64,000 nt of DNA from Flavobacterium solisilvae. GTDB taxonomy: Bacteria; Bacteroidota; Bacteroidia; Flavobacteriales; Flavobacteriaceae. Position 1 is the first letter of the stretch. Every line of letters starts with the position of its first letter. The translations under genes and the position numbers were made by a program. The DNA lies in NCBI RefSeq assembly GCF_012911605.1, contig NZ_JAAMPT010000202.1, positions 1-64,000 on the forward strand, written 5' to 3'. This document shows, in pieces, positions 55,014 to 63,665 of the stretch. Under the pieces are notes generated by a model that saw only the letters and a program-made list of their open reading frames with translations, was not told where the DNA came from and made no database searches.

Positions 55014-55043
55014 CTGCCCCAAATAGTATCTAACTTTTTGGGG
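55014..55043. terminator. Hairpin between convergent genes, terminator or mobile element scar
   Basis: GCCCCAAATAG and CTTTTTGGGGC-type arms pair, with no good T run on either side. The text resembles the ends of some IS3-like elements as I remember them, so it may be a scar rather than a terminator. Confidence 0.5.
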
Positions 55044-55077
55044 CTTGTTCAATTTGAGTGGTTTTTCAAAACAATTT

Positions 55078-55623
55078 TTAAACAAACAAAAGTATTAAAA
55101 ACGGAACAATTAAACCAGCTGCTGCTAGTTTCCAACCTCTTTTATTGAAGGTTTTGTTTCCAACTTTAATCATCAATGCTCCAGTAATAGCGATGATAAT
55201 TAATGAAATTCCAAAAATATCCGAATAATATATCCACCAATTAGAAGTGTTTTTGTGCAGCTTCATTGTTTGGCTAATAATAGGTGTTTTATTGAAGGAA
55301 ACAATTTCACCTTTACCGGTTTCCATATCAATTTCAACATCATGTTTCTCGAAAGAAATTTTGAAGTTTCCTTTCTTAACCATTTGACGGCGAAACTTAT
55401 CTTTAATTCCTAATTCTTTAGCTAAGTTTTCGGCATATTCATCATTAATTTGACTTTCTTCAGGCAATTTTACTTCAATAGATTGCGTTTCAATGGTATA
55501 TTTTTCGGGATGCCACATTTCTCTGTGGTTCATTAATATTCCAGAAAATGCAAATGATATTATTAATCCGATATAAAAATACCCCAAATCTCGGTGTAAG
55601 TTTCTGATGGTTGCTTGTTTCAT
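55078..55623 (-). CDS. PepSY domain membrane protein
   Basis: A 181-residue protein with one N-terminal helix (DLGYFYIGLIISFAFSGILMNHREMW), a periplasmic PepSY-like stretch (ELGIKDKFRRQMVKKG, GKGEIVSFNKTP) and two C-terminal helices (YSDIFGISLIIIAITGALMI). It belongs to the PepSY-associated TM group found next to siderophore receptors, some of which reduce ferric siderophores. Its start is two bases after the receptor stop, so the two form one operon. Confidence 0.8.
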   Translation of the reverse strand: MKQATIRNLHRDLGYFYIGLIISFAFSGILMNHREMWHPEKYTIETQSIEVKLPEESQINDEYAENLAKELGIKDKFRRQMVKKGNFKISFEKHDVEIDMETGKGEIVSFNKTPIISQTMKLHKNTSNWWIYYSDIFGISLIIIAITGALMIKVGNKTFNKRGWKLAAAGLIVPFLILLFV

Positions 55624-55625
55624 AA

Positions 55626-57848
55626 TTAAAGTTTATAACGTAATGAAGCTAATATTTGTCTTGGAGCTATTGGGTTTACACTATAATTTTCATGTAAAGT
55701 GTAATTTAATTCATTCGTAATATTTGATAATTTACATAATAATGTGAATTTTTTCCATTCATATCCTACCGAAAAATCTATAGTAGCATAACCATCAACA
55801 GGAATTTCTCTATCCCAAACTCCGTTAGGATAACTTGGATTAATTTGATTGTTCCATCCAGCAATTCTGTTACCTATATAATTTCCTATTGCTCCAAATG
55901 ACACATTTTTAAATATCCCGCTTGAAACAGTATAGAAGAAACTCAAATTAGCTGTGTTTTGTGGAGTTCTAGCAACACGATCACCTTCAATAAAACTTCC
56001 AGTTGCTCCAGTAGTTTTGGTAAAACGCATATCATTATAACTATATCCAGCAATAATATTAAACTCTTTTGTAGCTCTATAAGCAATATCAAATTCAATT
56101 CCTTTACCAGTTGTTTCGCCACTTAAAGCTTTAATATTGGTATTGCTATTTGGATTTCCGTTTACATCAAATTCTGCTGTTTGAGCCAAATTACTATTAA
56201 TGATTTGATAATAAGTTACATTGGTAGAAAGTTTTCCTTTAAAAAATTCGTTTTTAATTCCAATTTCGTATTGGTCTATAATAGAAGGTTTTATAGCTTC
56301 GTTATCAATAGTTACACCAGTGTTTGGCGTAAATGAATTAGAATAACTTGTAAATAAAGTAATTGTTTTTGTTGGTTGATATACTAGTCCAACTTTTGGC
56401 GAAAAAGCTCTGTCGTTACGAATAGTTTCTTCGGTTTCGGTATTATCAACTTTATTATGAGTAACTGGTTTTGCTTCTTGATAAGAATATCTAATTCCTA
56501 ATAACGCTTTAAATTTTTCACCAAATGAAATTAAATCTTGAGCATAAACTCCAAAACGATTAGTTTCTGTTTTAACTATTCTGGTAACTTCTGATGGCAA
56601 AACTGGTCCATCAAGTGAAGTATTGTATAAATTTGGATTAAAAATGTTTACAGTATCATAAATTGTTACCGTTGAATTATCTGCTGGATTATAAAATCTA
56701 AAAGTATAGTTATCCGCATTAGAAATTTCAGTATCAACACCTGTAAATAATTGGTGTTTAATTTTTCCAGTAGTAAACTTTCCTTGCAAACTTAATTGAT
56801 TTGCAAAAATTTGTTCTTCGGCTCTTTGTCTTCCATAAGGACGATTCCAATCGCCGTTTGCAGCAGGTTGAATTCTTTCGGTTCCAATAGATGTTCTGTT
56901 AAAATCTTGAAACGAAGTATTAAAATTTAATTTCCAATTATTATTAAAATCATGGTTTACCAATACCGAAGTCGACATTTGTTTCGTGTTTCCATCAGAC
57001 CATTTTGCTCCTAAATAAGCACTTCTTGGCACATCGGCAATTTCTTTTCCAATAGAACCAGTACCAAAATCGGGTGTCCAATCATCATTTAAATAATCAC
57101 CTTGAATAGTTATTTCAGTTTTATCATTGATTTTAAATAAAAAAGACGGATTTACATAGTATCTTTTTTTGGTTACATAATCACGGAAACTTTCTGAATT
57201 TTCATAAGAACCATTAAATCGGAAAGCTATATTTTTATTAATTACTCCATATATATCGGCTGATGGTTTATAAAAACTATAACTTCCTGCTTGCATAGTG
57301 ATTTCGCCACCTTTTTTAAAATTTGGGGTTTTTGTAACCATATTCAAAATTCCTCCTGGAGCTACATTTCCATATAAAAGTGCAGCACTTCCTTTTAAAA
57401 TTTCTACTTTATCTAATGACGAAACCTCAGGAATAGAACCACCATTAAAACGGAACCCATTTTTAAACATATTATTAGAAGACATATCGTAACCTCTTGA
57501 CCAAAATGATTCTTGCGCACCACCACGAGCAGATCCAACATAAATACCATTTGCATTTTTAACAACATCACTCAAACGAATAGATTGTTGTTGAAAAATA
57601 ATATCTGAACCAATTATTTGAACTGCTTGTGGCAAATCAACTAGTTTTATTCCAGATCTCGAAACTGTAGAATTTGTTGGGTTATTTTTTCCATTAACAA
57701 CAACTTCAGTTAGCTTTTTTACAGTATCATTTTCTGTAAAATAGGATACTTCATCAAAATTATCAGAATGTGCAGTTGCAGTTTCTTGAGCATGAAATTG
57801 TTGGTTAAAAAATAGTGTTAATCCGAAGGCAAGTATATAATTTTTCAT
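55626..57848 (-). CDS. TonB-dependent siderophore receptor
   Basis: A 740-residue outer membrane receptor that takes up ferric siderophores, driven by TonB. The signal peptide is MKNYILAFGLTLFFNQQFHAQ. The plug (about 55-190) has the siderophore-receptor pattern KLVDLPQAVQIIGSDII, SVLSDVV-like and VEILKGSAALLYGNVAPGGILNMVTK. The barrel ends with the typical aromatic/Leu terminus ASLRYKL. No carboxypeptidase-like N-terminal domain, so it is the FhuA/FoxA type rather than SusC. The promoter lies between two near-identical palindromes, pointing to iron control. PepSY follows. Confidence 0.93.
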   Translation of the reverse strand: MKNYILAFGLTLFFNQQFHAQETATAHSDNFDEVSYFTENDTVKKLTEVVVNGKNNPTNSTVSRSGIKLVDLPQAVQIIGSDIIFQQQSIRLSDVVKNANGIYVGSARGGAQESFWSRGYDMSSNNMFKNGFRFNGGSIPEVSSLDKVEILKGSAALLYGNVAPGGILNMVTKTPNFKKGGEITMQAGSYSFYKPSADIYGVINKNIAFRFNGSYENSESFRDYVTKKRYYVNPSFLFKINDKTEITIQGDYLNDDWTPDFGTGSIGKEIADVPRSAYLGAKWSDGNTKQMSTSVLVNHDFNNNWKLNFNTSFQDFNRTSIGTERIQPAANGDWNRPYGRQRAEEQIFANQLSLQGKFTTGKIKHQLFTGVDTEISNADNYTFRFYNPADNSTVTIYDTVNIFNPNLYNTSLDGPVLPSEVTRIVKTETNRFGVYAQDLISFGEKFKALLGIRYSYQEAKPVTHNKVDNTETEETIRNDRAFSPKVGLVYQPTKTITLFTSYSNSFTPNTGVTIDNEAIKPSIIDQYEIGIKNEFFKGKLSTNVTYYQIINSNLAQTAEFDVNGNPNSNTNIKALSGETTGKGIEFDIAYRATKEFNIIAGYSYNDMRFTKTTGATGSFIEGDRVARTPQNTANLSFFYTVSSGIFKNVSFGAIGNYIGNRIAGWNNQINPSYPNGVWDREIPVDGYATIDFSVGYEWKKFTLLCKLSNITNELNYTLHENYSVNPIAPRQILASLRYKL

Positions 57849-57849
57849 C

Positions 57850-57874
57850 TTTATTTAGAATAATTTAAAATAAC
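57850..57874 (-). promoter_or_regulatory. Operator-like box 2 (downstream of start site)
   Basis: A 25-bp imperfect palindrome (TTATTTAGAA/TTTAAAATAA arms), 21 of 25 positions identical to box 1. It lies between the predicted transcription start and the start codon of the receptor gene. Confidence 0.6.
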
Positions 57875-57878
57875 ACCG

Positions 57879-57909
57879 CAAATATAATCCCGTTTTAATA
57901 AACGACAAA
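57879..57909 (-). promoter_or_regulatory. Promoter of the siderophore receptor operon
   Basis: On the minus strand TTTG (57906-57909), 19 nt, TATATTTG (57879-57886), a near-perfect Bacteroidota promoter, about 31 nt before the ATG. Confidence 0.65.
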
Positions 57910-57939
57910 TTTTATTTAGACTTATTTTAAATAAAATTT
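57907..57939 (-). promoter_or_regulatory. Operator-like box 1 (Fur-like palindrome)
   Basis: AAATTTTATTTA (57907-57918) and TAAATAAAATTT (57928-57939) are perfect 12-bp arms with a 9-nt spacer. The 25 bp from 57911 to 57935 match box 2. It abuts the -33 element. Confidence 0.6.
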
Positions 57940-57970
57940 ATAAACGATTGAAATTCTATAAATTAAAAAA

Positions 57971-57998
57971 TAAAAAAACCTTGCGAAAGGCAAGGTTA
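57971..57998 (-). terminator. Intrinsic terminator after the lipoprotein gene
   Basis: AACCTTG and CAAGGTT pair around CGAAAGG. On the minus strand the hairpin is followed by a long T run, just after the stop at 58024. Confidence 0.85.
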
Positions 57999-58023
57999 GT
58001 GGTGTTTTTTAATAAAAAGAAAC

Positions 58024-58509
58024 TTATTTTTTTGACATAGGATAACTTTCAGAAGATTGTTTTCCTTGTTGTTTTCCAGAAATTGTTGCTACAAGATTAG
58101 TGTCAGAAACTTTTTTGTACACAATTTTTTGAGGATAATCATGCGCTGGGTTTTCAAAAGCAAATTCGTTTTCAGTTTTACTTTCGGTCATTTTGAATTC
58201 AACAGGTTTGTTGTCATTTTGACCTTTTACTGTTGGGATATAAAGTAACGTTTCTCCTTTTTGAGTAAGTACAATTTCTTCAGAATGTAAAGTGTCTTTA
58301 TCTTTAATAAAAAGTGTTTTTCCAGTAAAAGTACTATCGTTCGCTTTTATCCAAGTTTCGGTTAAATTACCTTCGGGCATTTTATTTTCCCATTCACCAA
58401 CAAGCCAAGACATTTTCTCTAATTTTTCAAAAGATTTATTCGAAGAATCGGTTTTGCATGAAGTAAAGCAAATTGCAGCAATAATAGATGTAATAATGGT
58501 TGATTTCAT
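58024..58509 (-). CDS. DUF6265-like lipoprotein
   Basis: A 161-residue exported lipoprotein: MKSTIITSIIAAICFTSC with Cys18. The start at 58509 is preferred over the longer frame to 58659, which would overlap the HPP gene and bury the signal. The body is beta-rich and begins MSWLVGEWENKMPEGNLTETW, an eight-stranded lipocalin-like barrel signature, and ends PAHDYPQKIVYKKVSDTNLVATISG. These features fit DUF6265/heme- or lipid-binding-like lipocalins, role unknown. Confidence 0.75.
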   Translation of the reverse strand: MKSTIITSIIAAICFTSCKTDSSNKSFEKLEKMSWLVGEWENKMPEGNLTETWIKANDSTFTGKTLFIKDKDTLHSEEIVLTQKGETLLYIPTVKGQNDNKPVEFKMTESKTENEFAFENPAHDYPQKIVYKKVSDTNLVATISGKQQGKQSSESYPMSKK

Positions 58510-58543
58510 AAGATTGAATTTGGAAAATGTAAATTTAAGAAAC

Positions 58544-59152
58544 TTATTTATCATTTTGATATTTTGGAAAAAAAGGAACTCTTTTTCGTATTTCTGTAAA
58601 TTTTTTATGAATAGGATATTGTCGGTTTGAAGTAATGTTATTGAAAAATAATGCCACAATAAGTAAAATTAAACTTCCAACAAGAACAGGCGAAACAACA
58701 TACCAATAGCCTAAATTTTTAAGTTCCGCCGAGCCAGTAACAGCAATCAAAGCTGTTGCGCCACCTGGCGGATGAAGTGTTTTAGTTATTTGCATTAAAA
58801 CAATTGATAATGAAACAGCCAATGGAGCTGTTATCCACAAAACATCGGGTACTATTTTTTGAATTGTTACACCAATAATAGCCGAAACCAAATGTCCACC
58901 AATTAGATTTCGAGGTTGTGCCAAAGGACTTTGAATTACACCATAAACCAATACACTCGATGCTCCAAACGAACCAATAAGATAAATCACATCCGATTTT
59001 GGTAACGTTTGCGATTGCAAATAAGCAATAATTCCAATCCCAATAAATGAACCTAAAAAAGCCCAAAAATGCTCTTCGGTATTAATTAAAGTTTCTTTGT
59101 AGAGAATGTAGCGTGTTTTTCGATAACTTCTTCTAATTTTTTTAGTAGGCAT
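58544..59152 (-). CDS. HPP family membrane protein
   Basis: A 202-residue integral membrane protein with four hydrophobic helices. The signature TLHPPGGATALIAV, which names the family, is present, together with FGASSVLVYGVIQSPLAQPRNLIGGH. Some HPP proteins transport nitrite in cyanobacteria and chloroplasts; that substrate is not established here. It lies two bases downstream of the ClC gene, so the two are co-transcribed. Confidence 0.88.
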   Translation of the reverse strand: MPTKKIRRSYRKTRYILYKETLINTEEHFWAFLGSFIGIGIIAYLQSQTLPKSDVIYLIGSFGASSVLVYGVIQSPLAQPRNLIGGHLVSAIIGVTIQKIVPDVLWITAPLAVSLSIVLMQITKTLHPPGGATALIAVTGSAELKNLGYWYVVSPVLVGSLILLIVALFFNNITSNRQYPIHKKFTEIRKRVPFFPKYQNDK

Positions 59153-59154
59153 AA

Positions 59155-60435
59155 TTATGACTTTAAATTGACCAAACTATAATTGTAAACCGTATAAGGA
59201 AAAATCATTTTTGAGGTGTATTTTGCAATCAATGAAACCATTAAAATTGGAAAAAATAAAGTATAATCATTTATCATTCCACAAACTAAAAATAAAGCAG
59301 TAAATGGAGCTTGAATGCTAGCGCTCAAAACAGCTGCCATACCAATAATCATAAAGTTAATAGGAATTACATTGGTGTGAAAATATGTATTCAAAATTGT
59401 AGCAACAAATAATCCTAAAAATGCTCCAATAAATAAACTTGGAGCAAAAACACCGCCATCGCCACCAGCAACTAATGTTGCTGATGTTAAAATTGGTTTC
59501 AATAAAATAATTCCAATTAAAGTGGCAAACCAAGCCAATGTGATAACAGGAGTTGAGTTTGCAAAAATTTCTTTGATAGCATGATAACCATCACCATATA
59601 GTTGAGGTAAAACCAATAATCCGATGCTTAAAATAATAGAGCCAATTATTATTTTATGGAATTGAGTTTTCAGTTTACTAAATTTTGATTTGAAAAATAA
59701 AACCGTTTTTGTCAAGTAAACCGAATTTACTCCAGCTAAAATTCCAAGTAGAATAAAGTAAGGAATAGCATGATAATGCCAAGTAGTTAAGGCAACAGTA
59801 AACAATGCTTTTTCATCAAAAAACAGCAATAAAGCAGAAGCAATAATAATGGCAATTCCATTGGTTAAAAAGAATGTTTTGTTCAGTTTTTTTGTAATCA
59901 CTTCTATAGAAAATAAAATTCCAGCAATAGGACTTCCAAATAAAACGGTAATTCCAGCAGTAATTCCAGTACAGATTAATTCGGTTTTGTATTTTTTAAA
60001 AATAGTTTCTTTCTCAGGAACAACATTACCAATTGCTGCGGTTGCTACAACAGTAGAAACTTCAATTCCAGTAGAACCACCAAAAACAACAGTTATTAAT
60101 CCGTTTAAAAAATGAGAAGGGATTTTATAAATAGGTAAAGTTTTGGATCTAAATTGTGTACAAGCAAAAATTTCAGTAATACCTTGATTGCTTTTTTTCT
60201 TAAACAAATAATACCTTAAAAAATAAATTAATGACAATCCAAAAATTGGAAAAACAAGAAAGAAAATCCAGTTATTTTCGGCTCTTAAAAAGAAAATAGC
60301 TTCATAATGTTCGGTTATGTGTTTTAAAGCTAATCCTAAAAAAGCAGAAAGAAAGCTAACTAAAACTGAAGCTATGACTAATTTTTTTGTAAAAATAAAA
60401 GAAGAATTGGGAGTGTTTTTTGCTTGATGTATCAT
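59155..60435 (-). CDS. ClC family chloride channel/transporter
   Basis: A 426-residue membrane protein with about ten to twelve hydrophobic helices. The filter region VVFGGSTGIEVSTVVATAAIGN corresponds to the GREGP motif, with the gating Glu kept (GIEVST) but Arg and Pro changed. GSPIAGILFSIEVI is the next ClC motif and GGDGGVFAPSLFIGAFLG is the GxFxP helix. The kept Glu suits a proton-coupled exchanger. No CBS domains. It is co-transcribed with HPP. Confidence 0.88.
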   Translation of the reverse strand: MIHQAKNTPNSSFIFTKKLVIASVLVSFLSAFLGLALKHITEHYEAIFFLRAENNWIFFLVFPIFGLSLIYFLRYYLFKKKSNQGITEIFACTQFRSKTLPIYKIPSHFLNGLITVVFGGSTGIEVSTVVATAAIGNVVPEKETIFKKYKTELICTGITAGITVLFGSPIAGILFSIEVITKKLNKTFFLTNGIAIIIASALLLFFDEKALFTVALTTWHYHAIPYFILLGILAGVNSVYLTKTVLFFKSKFSKLKTQFHKIIIGSIILSIGLLVLPQLYGDGYHAIKEIFANSTPVITLAWFATLIGIILLKPILTSATLVAGGDGGVFAPSLFIGAFLGLFVATILNTYFHTNVIPINFMIIGMAAVLSASIQAPFTALFLVCGMINDYTLFFPILMVSLIAKYTSKMIFPYTVYNYSLVNLKS

Positions 60436-60541
60436 CAGTATGAATAATCTGTTTCTACAAAAGTACTAAATCATTATTCGAAATACTTTAAATAACATCT
60501 TAAACTGTCCTTAAGAAGTGTAAACTTGAAGCAAAAAGTTG

Positions 60542-60549
60542 TATTTTTG
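60542..60549 (+). promoter_or_regulatory. -7 box of prfA
   Basis: TATTTTTG fits TAnnTTTG, 27 nt before the ATG. Confidence 0.45.
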
Positions 60550-60576
60550 CACTCTTAAAAATAGAAAGACAAGACA

Positions 60577-61650
60577 ATGTTAGAAAGATTGCAATATGTA
60601 AAACAACGTTTCGACGAGATTTCGGATTTGATTATTCAACCCGATGTTATTGCCGATCAAAAACGTTATGTACAATTAAATCAAGAATATAAAGGATTAA
60701 AAGCGTTAATGGAAAAACGCGAGGAATTGATTAACGTTACCGGAAATATCAATGAAGCTAACGAAATTCTTGCGGATGGTTCTGATGCTGAAATGGTAGA
60801 AATGGCCAAAATGCAGTTGGACGAAGCCAAAGAACGTTTACCAGAACTGGAAGAAGAAATCAAATTCATGTTGATACCAAAAGATCCAGAAGATGCTAAA
60901 AATGTAATGGTAGAAATACGTGCCGGAACTGGTGGCGACGAAGCTTCAATTTTTGCTGGAGATTTATTCAGAATGTACACAAAATACTGCGAAGCTCGCG
61001 GTTGGAGAACATCGGTTGTAGATATGAACGAAGGAACATCAGGAGGTTTCAAAGAGATAATTTTTGAAGTAACAGGCGAAGACGTTTATGGAACATTGAA
61101 GTTTGAAGCTGGAGTTCACCGCGTACAACGTGTTCCACAAACCGAAACACAAGGTCGTGTTCACACCTCGGCAGCAACAGTTATGGTTTTACCAGAAGCC
61201 GAAGAATTTGACGTACAAATCGATATGAACGACGTTCGTGTTGACTTTTTCTGTTCATCTGGTCCAGGCGGACAATCGGTAAATACTACAAAATCGGCAG
61301 TTCGATTAACACACATTCCAACAGGTTTGGTGGCACAATGTCAAGACCAAAAATCGCAACATAAAAATAAAGACAAAGCTTTAGAAGTTTTACGTTCAAG
61401 ATTATACGAGCAAGAATTGGCAAAAAAACAAGCCGAAGATGCGACAAAACGTACTTCTCAAGTAAGTTCTGGAGATCGTTCTGCAAAAATCCGTACCTAT
61501 AATTATGCACAAGGTCGTGTGACCGATCATAGAGTTGGTTTGGACGTTTTTGATATGGATGGCGTTATGAACGGAAAAATCCAAAAATTTGTCGACGAAC
61601 TTCAGTTGGTCAACAACATGGAAAAACTAAAAGAAAGCGAAGTTTTCTAA
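60577..61650 (+). CDS. prfA: Peptide chain release factor 1
   Basis: Class I release factor reading UAA and UAG. The GGQ peptidyl-hydrolysis motif is in [20 protein letters not shown] (around 230), and [20 protein letters not shown] is the conserved codon-recognition domain with the RF1-type region. The C-terminal ITDHR-like motif is [19 protein letters not shown]. It is 357 residues, normal. No hemK follows; a terminator does, so it is monocistronic. Confidence 0.96.
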   Translation: MLERLQYVKQRFDEISDLIIQPDVIADQKRYVQLNQEYKGLKALMEKREELINVTGNINEANEILADGSDAEMVEMAKMQLDEAKERLPELEEEIKFMLIPKDPEDAKNVMVEIRAGTGGDEASIFAGDLFRMYTKYCEARGWRTSVVDMNEGTSGGFKEIIFEVTGEDVYGTLKFEAGVHRVQRVPQTETQGRVHTSAATVMVLPEAEEFDVQIDMNDVRVDFFCSSGPGGQSVNTTKSAVRLTHIPTGLVAQCQDQKSQHKNKDKALEVLRSRLYEQELAKKQAEDATKRTSQVSSGDRSAKIRTYNYAQGRVTDHRVGLDVFDMDGVMNGKIQKFVDELQLVNNMEKLKESEVF

Positions 61651-61656
61651 AAATAG

Positions 61657-61693
61657 AAAAGGCAGAAAGTTGTTAAACTTGTCTGCCTTTTCT
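61657..61693 (+). terminator. Intrinsic terminator after prfA
   Basis: AAAAGGCAGA and TCTGCCTTTT pair around a 15-nt loop, followed by a short T run. Confidence 0.8.
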
Positions 61694-61716
61694 CCCCCAA
61701 AGATTACTTAACCTAA

Positions 61717-62379
61717 CTATTTTTTTGCGTTTGCATTCTCTTCTGATTTTGCACCCATTCGATTAACGGTATACATTGGTGCAAATTTTAATTTTAAACC
61801 AGCAATTTTCATATTGTCTTTGCTAGTTAATCCTTGTTTTTCAACAGTATTTTTTCTTGAATCCAATGCTTCATAAAGCAATTTAATTTCATCCCAATCT
61901 TCTCTTGAATAAGTATCTTTGTTCTTTTGAACTGTTGTTACAAATTGATCGTAAACAGCCAAGATATTGTCTTTGTTTACCCATTCAAATTTCATATCGT
62001 CATGTATGAATTGTGTTCCAAAAAGTTCTTTATTTCTTGTTAATTGAGCATTTTTTGCATCAATTTCAGCTTTCTTTACTAGAATATCTTTTTTGAAATC
62101 TTCATATCTGATACCAACAGCCGCAAACTTTTTTTCAAATTCATCTTTATTATCTAGTTGATTGATTTCGCTTTTTAAAGCAGTTGTTTTGTTGTCGAAT
62201 TCCTTTTCAATTTCATTCCATTTAGAAACTATTTCATCAGATTTTTCAAGAGTTAAAGAATCTAAATATTTTGAATAGCTTTCTGTAAGTTTTTCAACTT
62301 TAACTTGTTGTTCATCTTTACATGAAATCAGTAAAGCTACGATTGAAAATAGGGCAAAGGGTTTTATCAAAATTTTCAT
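61717..62379 (-). CDS. Coiled-coil lipoprotein, unknown
   Basis: A 220-residue exported protein: MKILIKPFALFSIVALLISC with Cys20, followed by KDEQQ, which resembles the Lys-Asp-Asp/Glu surface-export signal of flavobacterial lipoproteins. The rest is a long helical, charged coiled coil (VSKWNEIEKEFDNKTTALKS, KKAEIDAKNAQLTRNKELF) with a C-terminal part LKLKFAPMYTVNRMGAKSEE. No enzyme motif. It is in the same direction as the YtxH group. Confidence 0.7.
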   Translation of the reverse strand: MKILIKPFALFSIVALLISCKDEQQVKVEKLTESYSKYLDSLTLEKSDEIVSKWNEIEKEFDNKTTALKSEINQLDNKDEFEKKFAAVGIRYEDFKKDILVKKAEIDAKNAQLTRNKELFGTQFIHDDMKFEWVNKDNILAVYDQFVTTVQKNKDTYSREDWDEIKLLYEALDSRKNTVEKQGLTSKDNMKIAGLKLKFAPMYTVNRMGAKSEENANAKK

Positions 62380-62391
62380 GATTTTTATTTT

Positions 62392-62928
62392 TTAAAGTTT
62401 AAATCCGTAGGCAATTCTCAACGATATAAGTCCTAAACCTTCTTTGATAGTATTATTTTTTTCTACAGGAAAATCGTTGAAGTGATCGTATCTTAAAGAA
62501 ATATCAATTTTATCGGTTGCATATCCAATAGTTGGACTTAACATCAATGAGGTTTTATCATATCAATTTGTTACTGCAAATGCCGCTCCAACTTCTCCCA
62601 TTAAATATAATTGGTCTTTTAATACGAATGCTTTAAAACCAGCTTTTGCAGGAATATAACCTAAGTCATTATCACCTCCAGAAACAAACATGTTGCTAAA
62701 ACCAGTTGTAAAGGTTAATGAATATTTTTTTGATAAATCATATTGTAGTCTCGCATCTGCGCCAAGGTTAAAATCATATGGATCATCAGTTGGAACACCA
62801 GCGTTAATTCCTATCCCAAGCCTAAAGCCTTGATCATATTTTTCTTGTTCTTGAGCTGTTGTGAAAATTGAAAACAATAACATTGTTAATGTTCCAATAA
62901 ATGTTTTTTTGATTGCTAAATTTTTCAT
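62392..62928 (-). pseudogene. Outer membrane beta-barrel protein gene broken by in-frame TGA
   Basis: From the ATG at 62928 a signal peptide (LTMLLFSIFTTAQ) and beta-strands (GFRLGIGINAGVPT, ADARLQYDLSKKYSLTFTTG, GEVGAAFAVTN) run to a TGA at 62563-62565. The same frame continues with YDKTSLMLSPTIGYATDK, IDISLRYDHFNDF and a barrel-like end ISLRIAYGFKL to a TAA at 62392. A single G-to-T change of a GGA codon would explain it. The full product would be about 178 residues. A sequencing error is the alternative. Confidence 0.85.
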
Positions 62929-62946
62929 GGATTATTTTTTTTAGTT

Positions 62947-63270
62947 TTAATTTATTTTTTTTGATATGAAGTTAGTAACTGCATACTGCAAGGTATATCC
63001 AGCTATTTTCTTAAAGATATTTGTTGTGTCTCCAATTAAAAATTTTCTAGAAATATAGCCAGAGGCAACACTGGTTAATGAGTTAATCAGATTTGTTTTT
63101 GTTTCTGGTGTATTGAAATCTTTTAGAGTTTTATTTAATAGATTAACAGGTTTAATACTTTCAAATAATGAATCTAATTGGTTTTTTACATCAAGAAGTT
63201 CTTCTTTTTGTTTTTGTTCTAGAAGGTCAATAGCATTACTAAGCTTTTGAGTTGGAGTTAGTGTTCTCAT
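62947..63270 (-). CDS. Small helical protein of the YtxH/holin group
   Basis: A 107-residue protein with a charged N-terminal helix (LEQKQKEELLDVKNQLDSLFESIKP) and a more hydrophobic second half (LTSVASGYISRKFLIG, TLQYAVTNFISKKIN). No signal or obvious motif. It overlaps the upstream holin-like gene by 32 bases, so it is co-translated with it. I cannot assign a function. Confidence 0.7.
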   Translation of the reverse strand: MRTLTPTQKLSNAIDLLEQKQKEELLDVKNQLDSLFESIKPVNLLNKTLKDFNTPETKTNLINSLTSVASGYISRKFLIGDTTNIFKKIAGYTLQYAVTNFISKKIN

Positions 63271-63655
63271 GGTTTGTATGATTATTGTTTTCTAATACTT
63301 CATCTAAATCAATTTTTTTTAACATTTTGGTAATAATCATGTTACTTAATGGGATTTTCATTAATTTATTTCTTTTGAAGTAAACAACTGTACCTATAAT
63401 GAGATAAAGGGTTGATACAATGATGAAACCTAGATAATGTTCATTAAGTATTTTACCAATGTAAAGACTAACTCCAATATTTATAAAAAGAGTAAACATT
63501 GAAAAAATTATAAAAATTACTATGTTTGAAGTCAGTGATGATAGAACGTCTGCTGATTTTTCTACAGCATTTAGTTTGATAAGATCAATACTTGTATTAG
63601 TATATTTTTCTATTTTATCAATTAGTAAATCTTTATTTTTTGCAAATGTTTCCAT
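63239..63655 (-). CDS. Phage holin family-like membrane protein
   Basis: A 138-residue protein. An amphipathic N-terminal segment (LLIDKIEKYTNTSIDLIKL) is followed by two hydrophobic helices (IVIFIIFSMFTLFINIGVSLYIG and YLGFIIVSTLYLIIGTVVYF) and a polar tail rich in Asn/His. This layout is that of the putative actinobacterial holin-X/DUF1469 type proteins, which in Bacteroidota are envelope stress genes rather than phage genes. It lies ten bases downstream of YtxH. Confidence 0.75.
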   Translation of the reverse strand: METFAKNKDLLIDKIEKYTNTSIDLIKLNAVEKSADVLSSLTSNIVIFIIFSMFTLFINIGVSLYIGKILNEHYLGFIIVSTLYLIIGTVVYFKRNKLMKIPLSNMIITKMLKKIDLDEVLENNNHTNHENTNSNSKA

Positions 63656-63665
63656 GATAAAAAAG

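Noticed and set aside
58510..58659. Longer start of the DUF6265-like lipoprotein
   Set aside because: The extra 50 residues overlap the HPP gene and precede the lipoprotein signal.
62563..62565. TGA as selenocysteine in the barrel protein
   Set aside because: Beta-barrel outer membrane proteins are not known selenoproteins, no SECIS-like stem is evident, and a simple G-to-T change explains it.
63239..63655. Holin-like gene as a sign of a prophage
   Set aside because: No phage structural, lysis or integrase genes are nearby; the YtxH neighbour points to an envelope stress operon.
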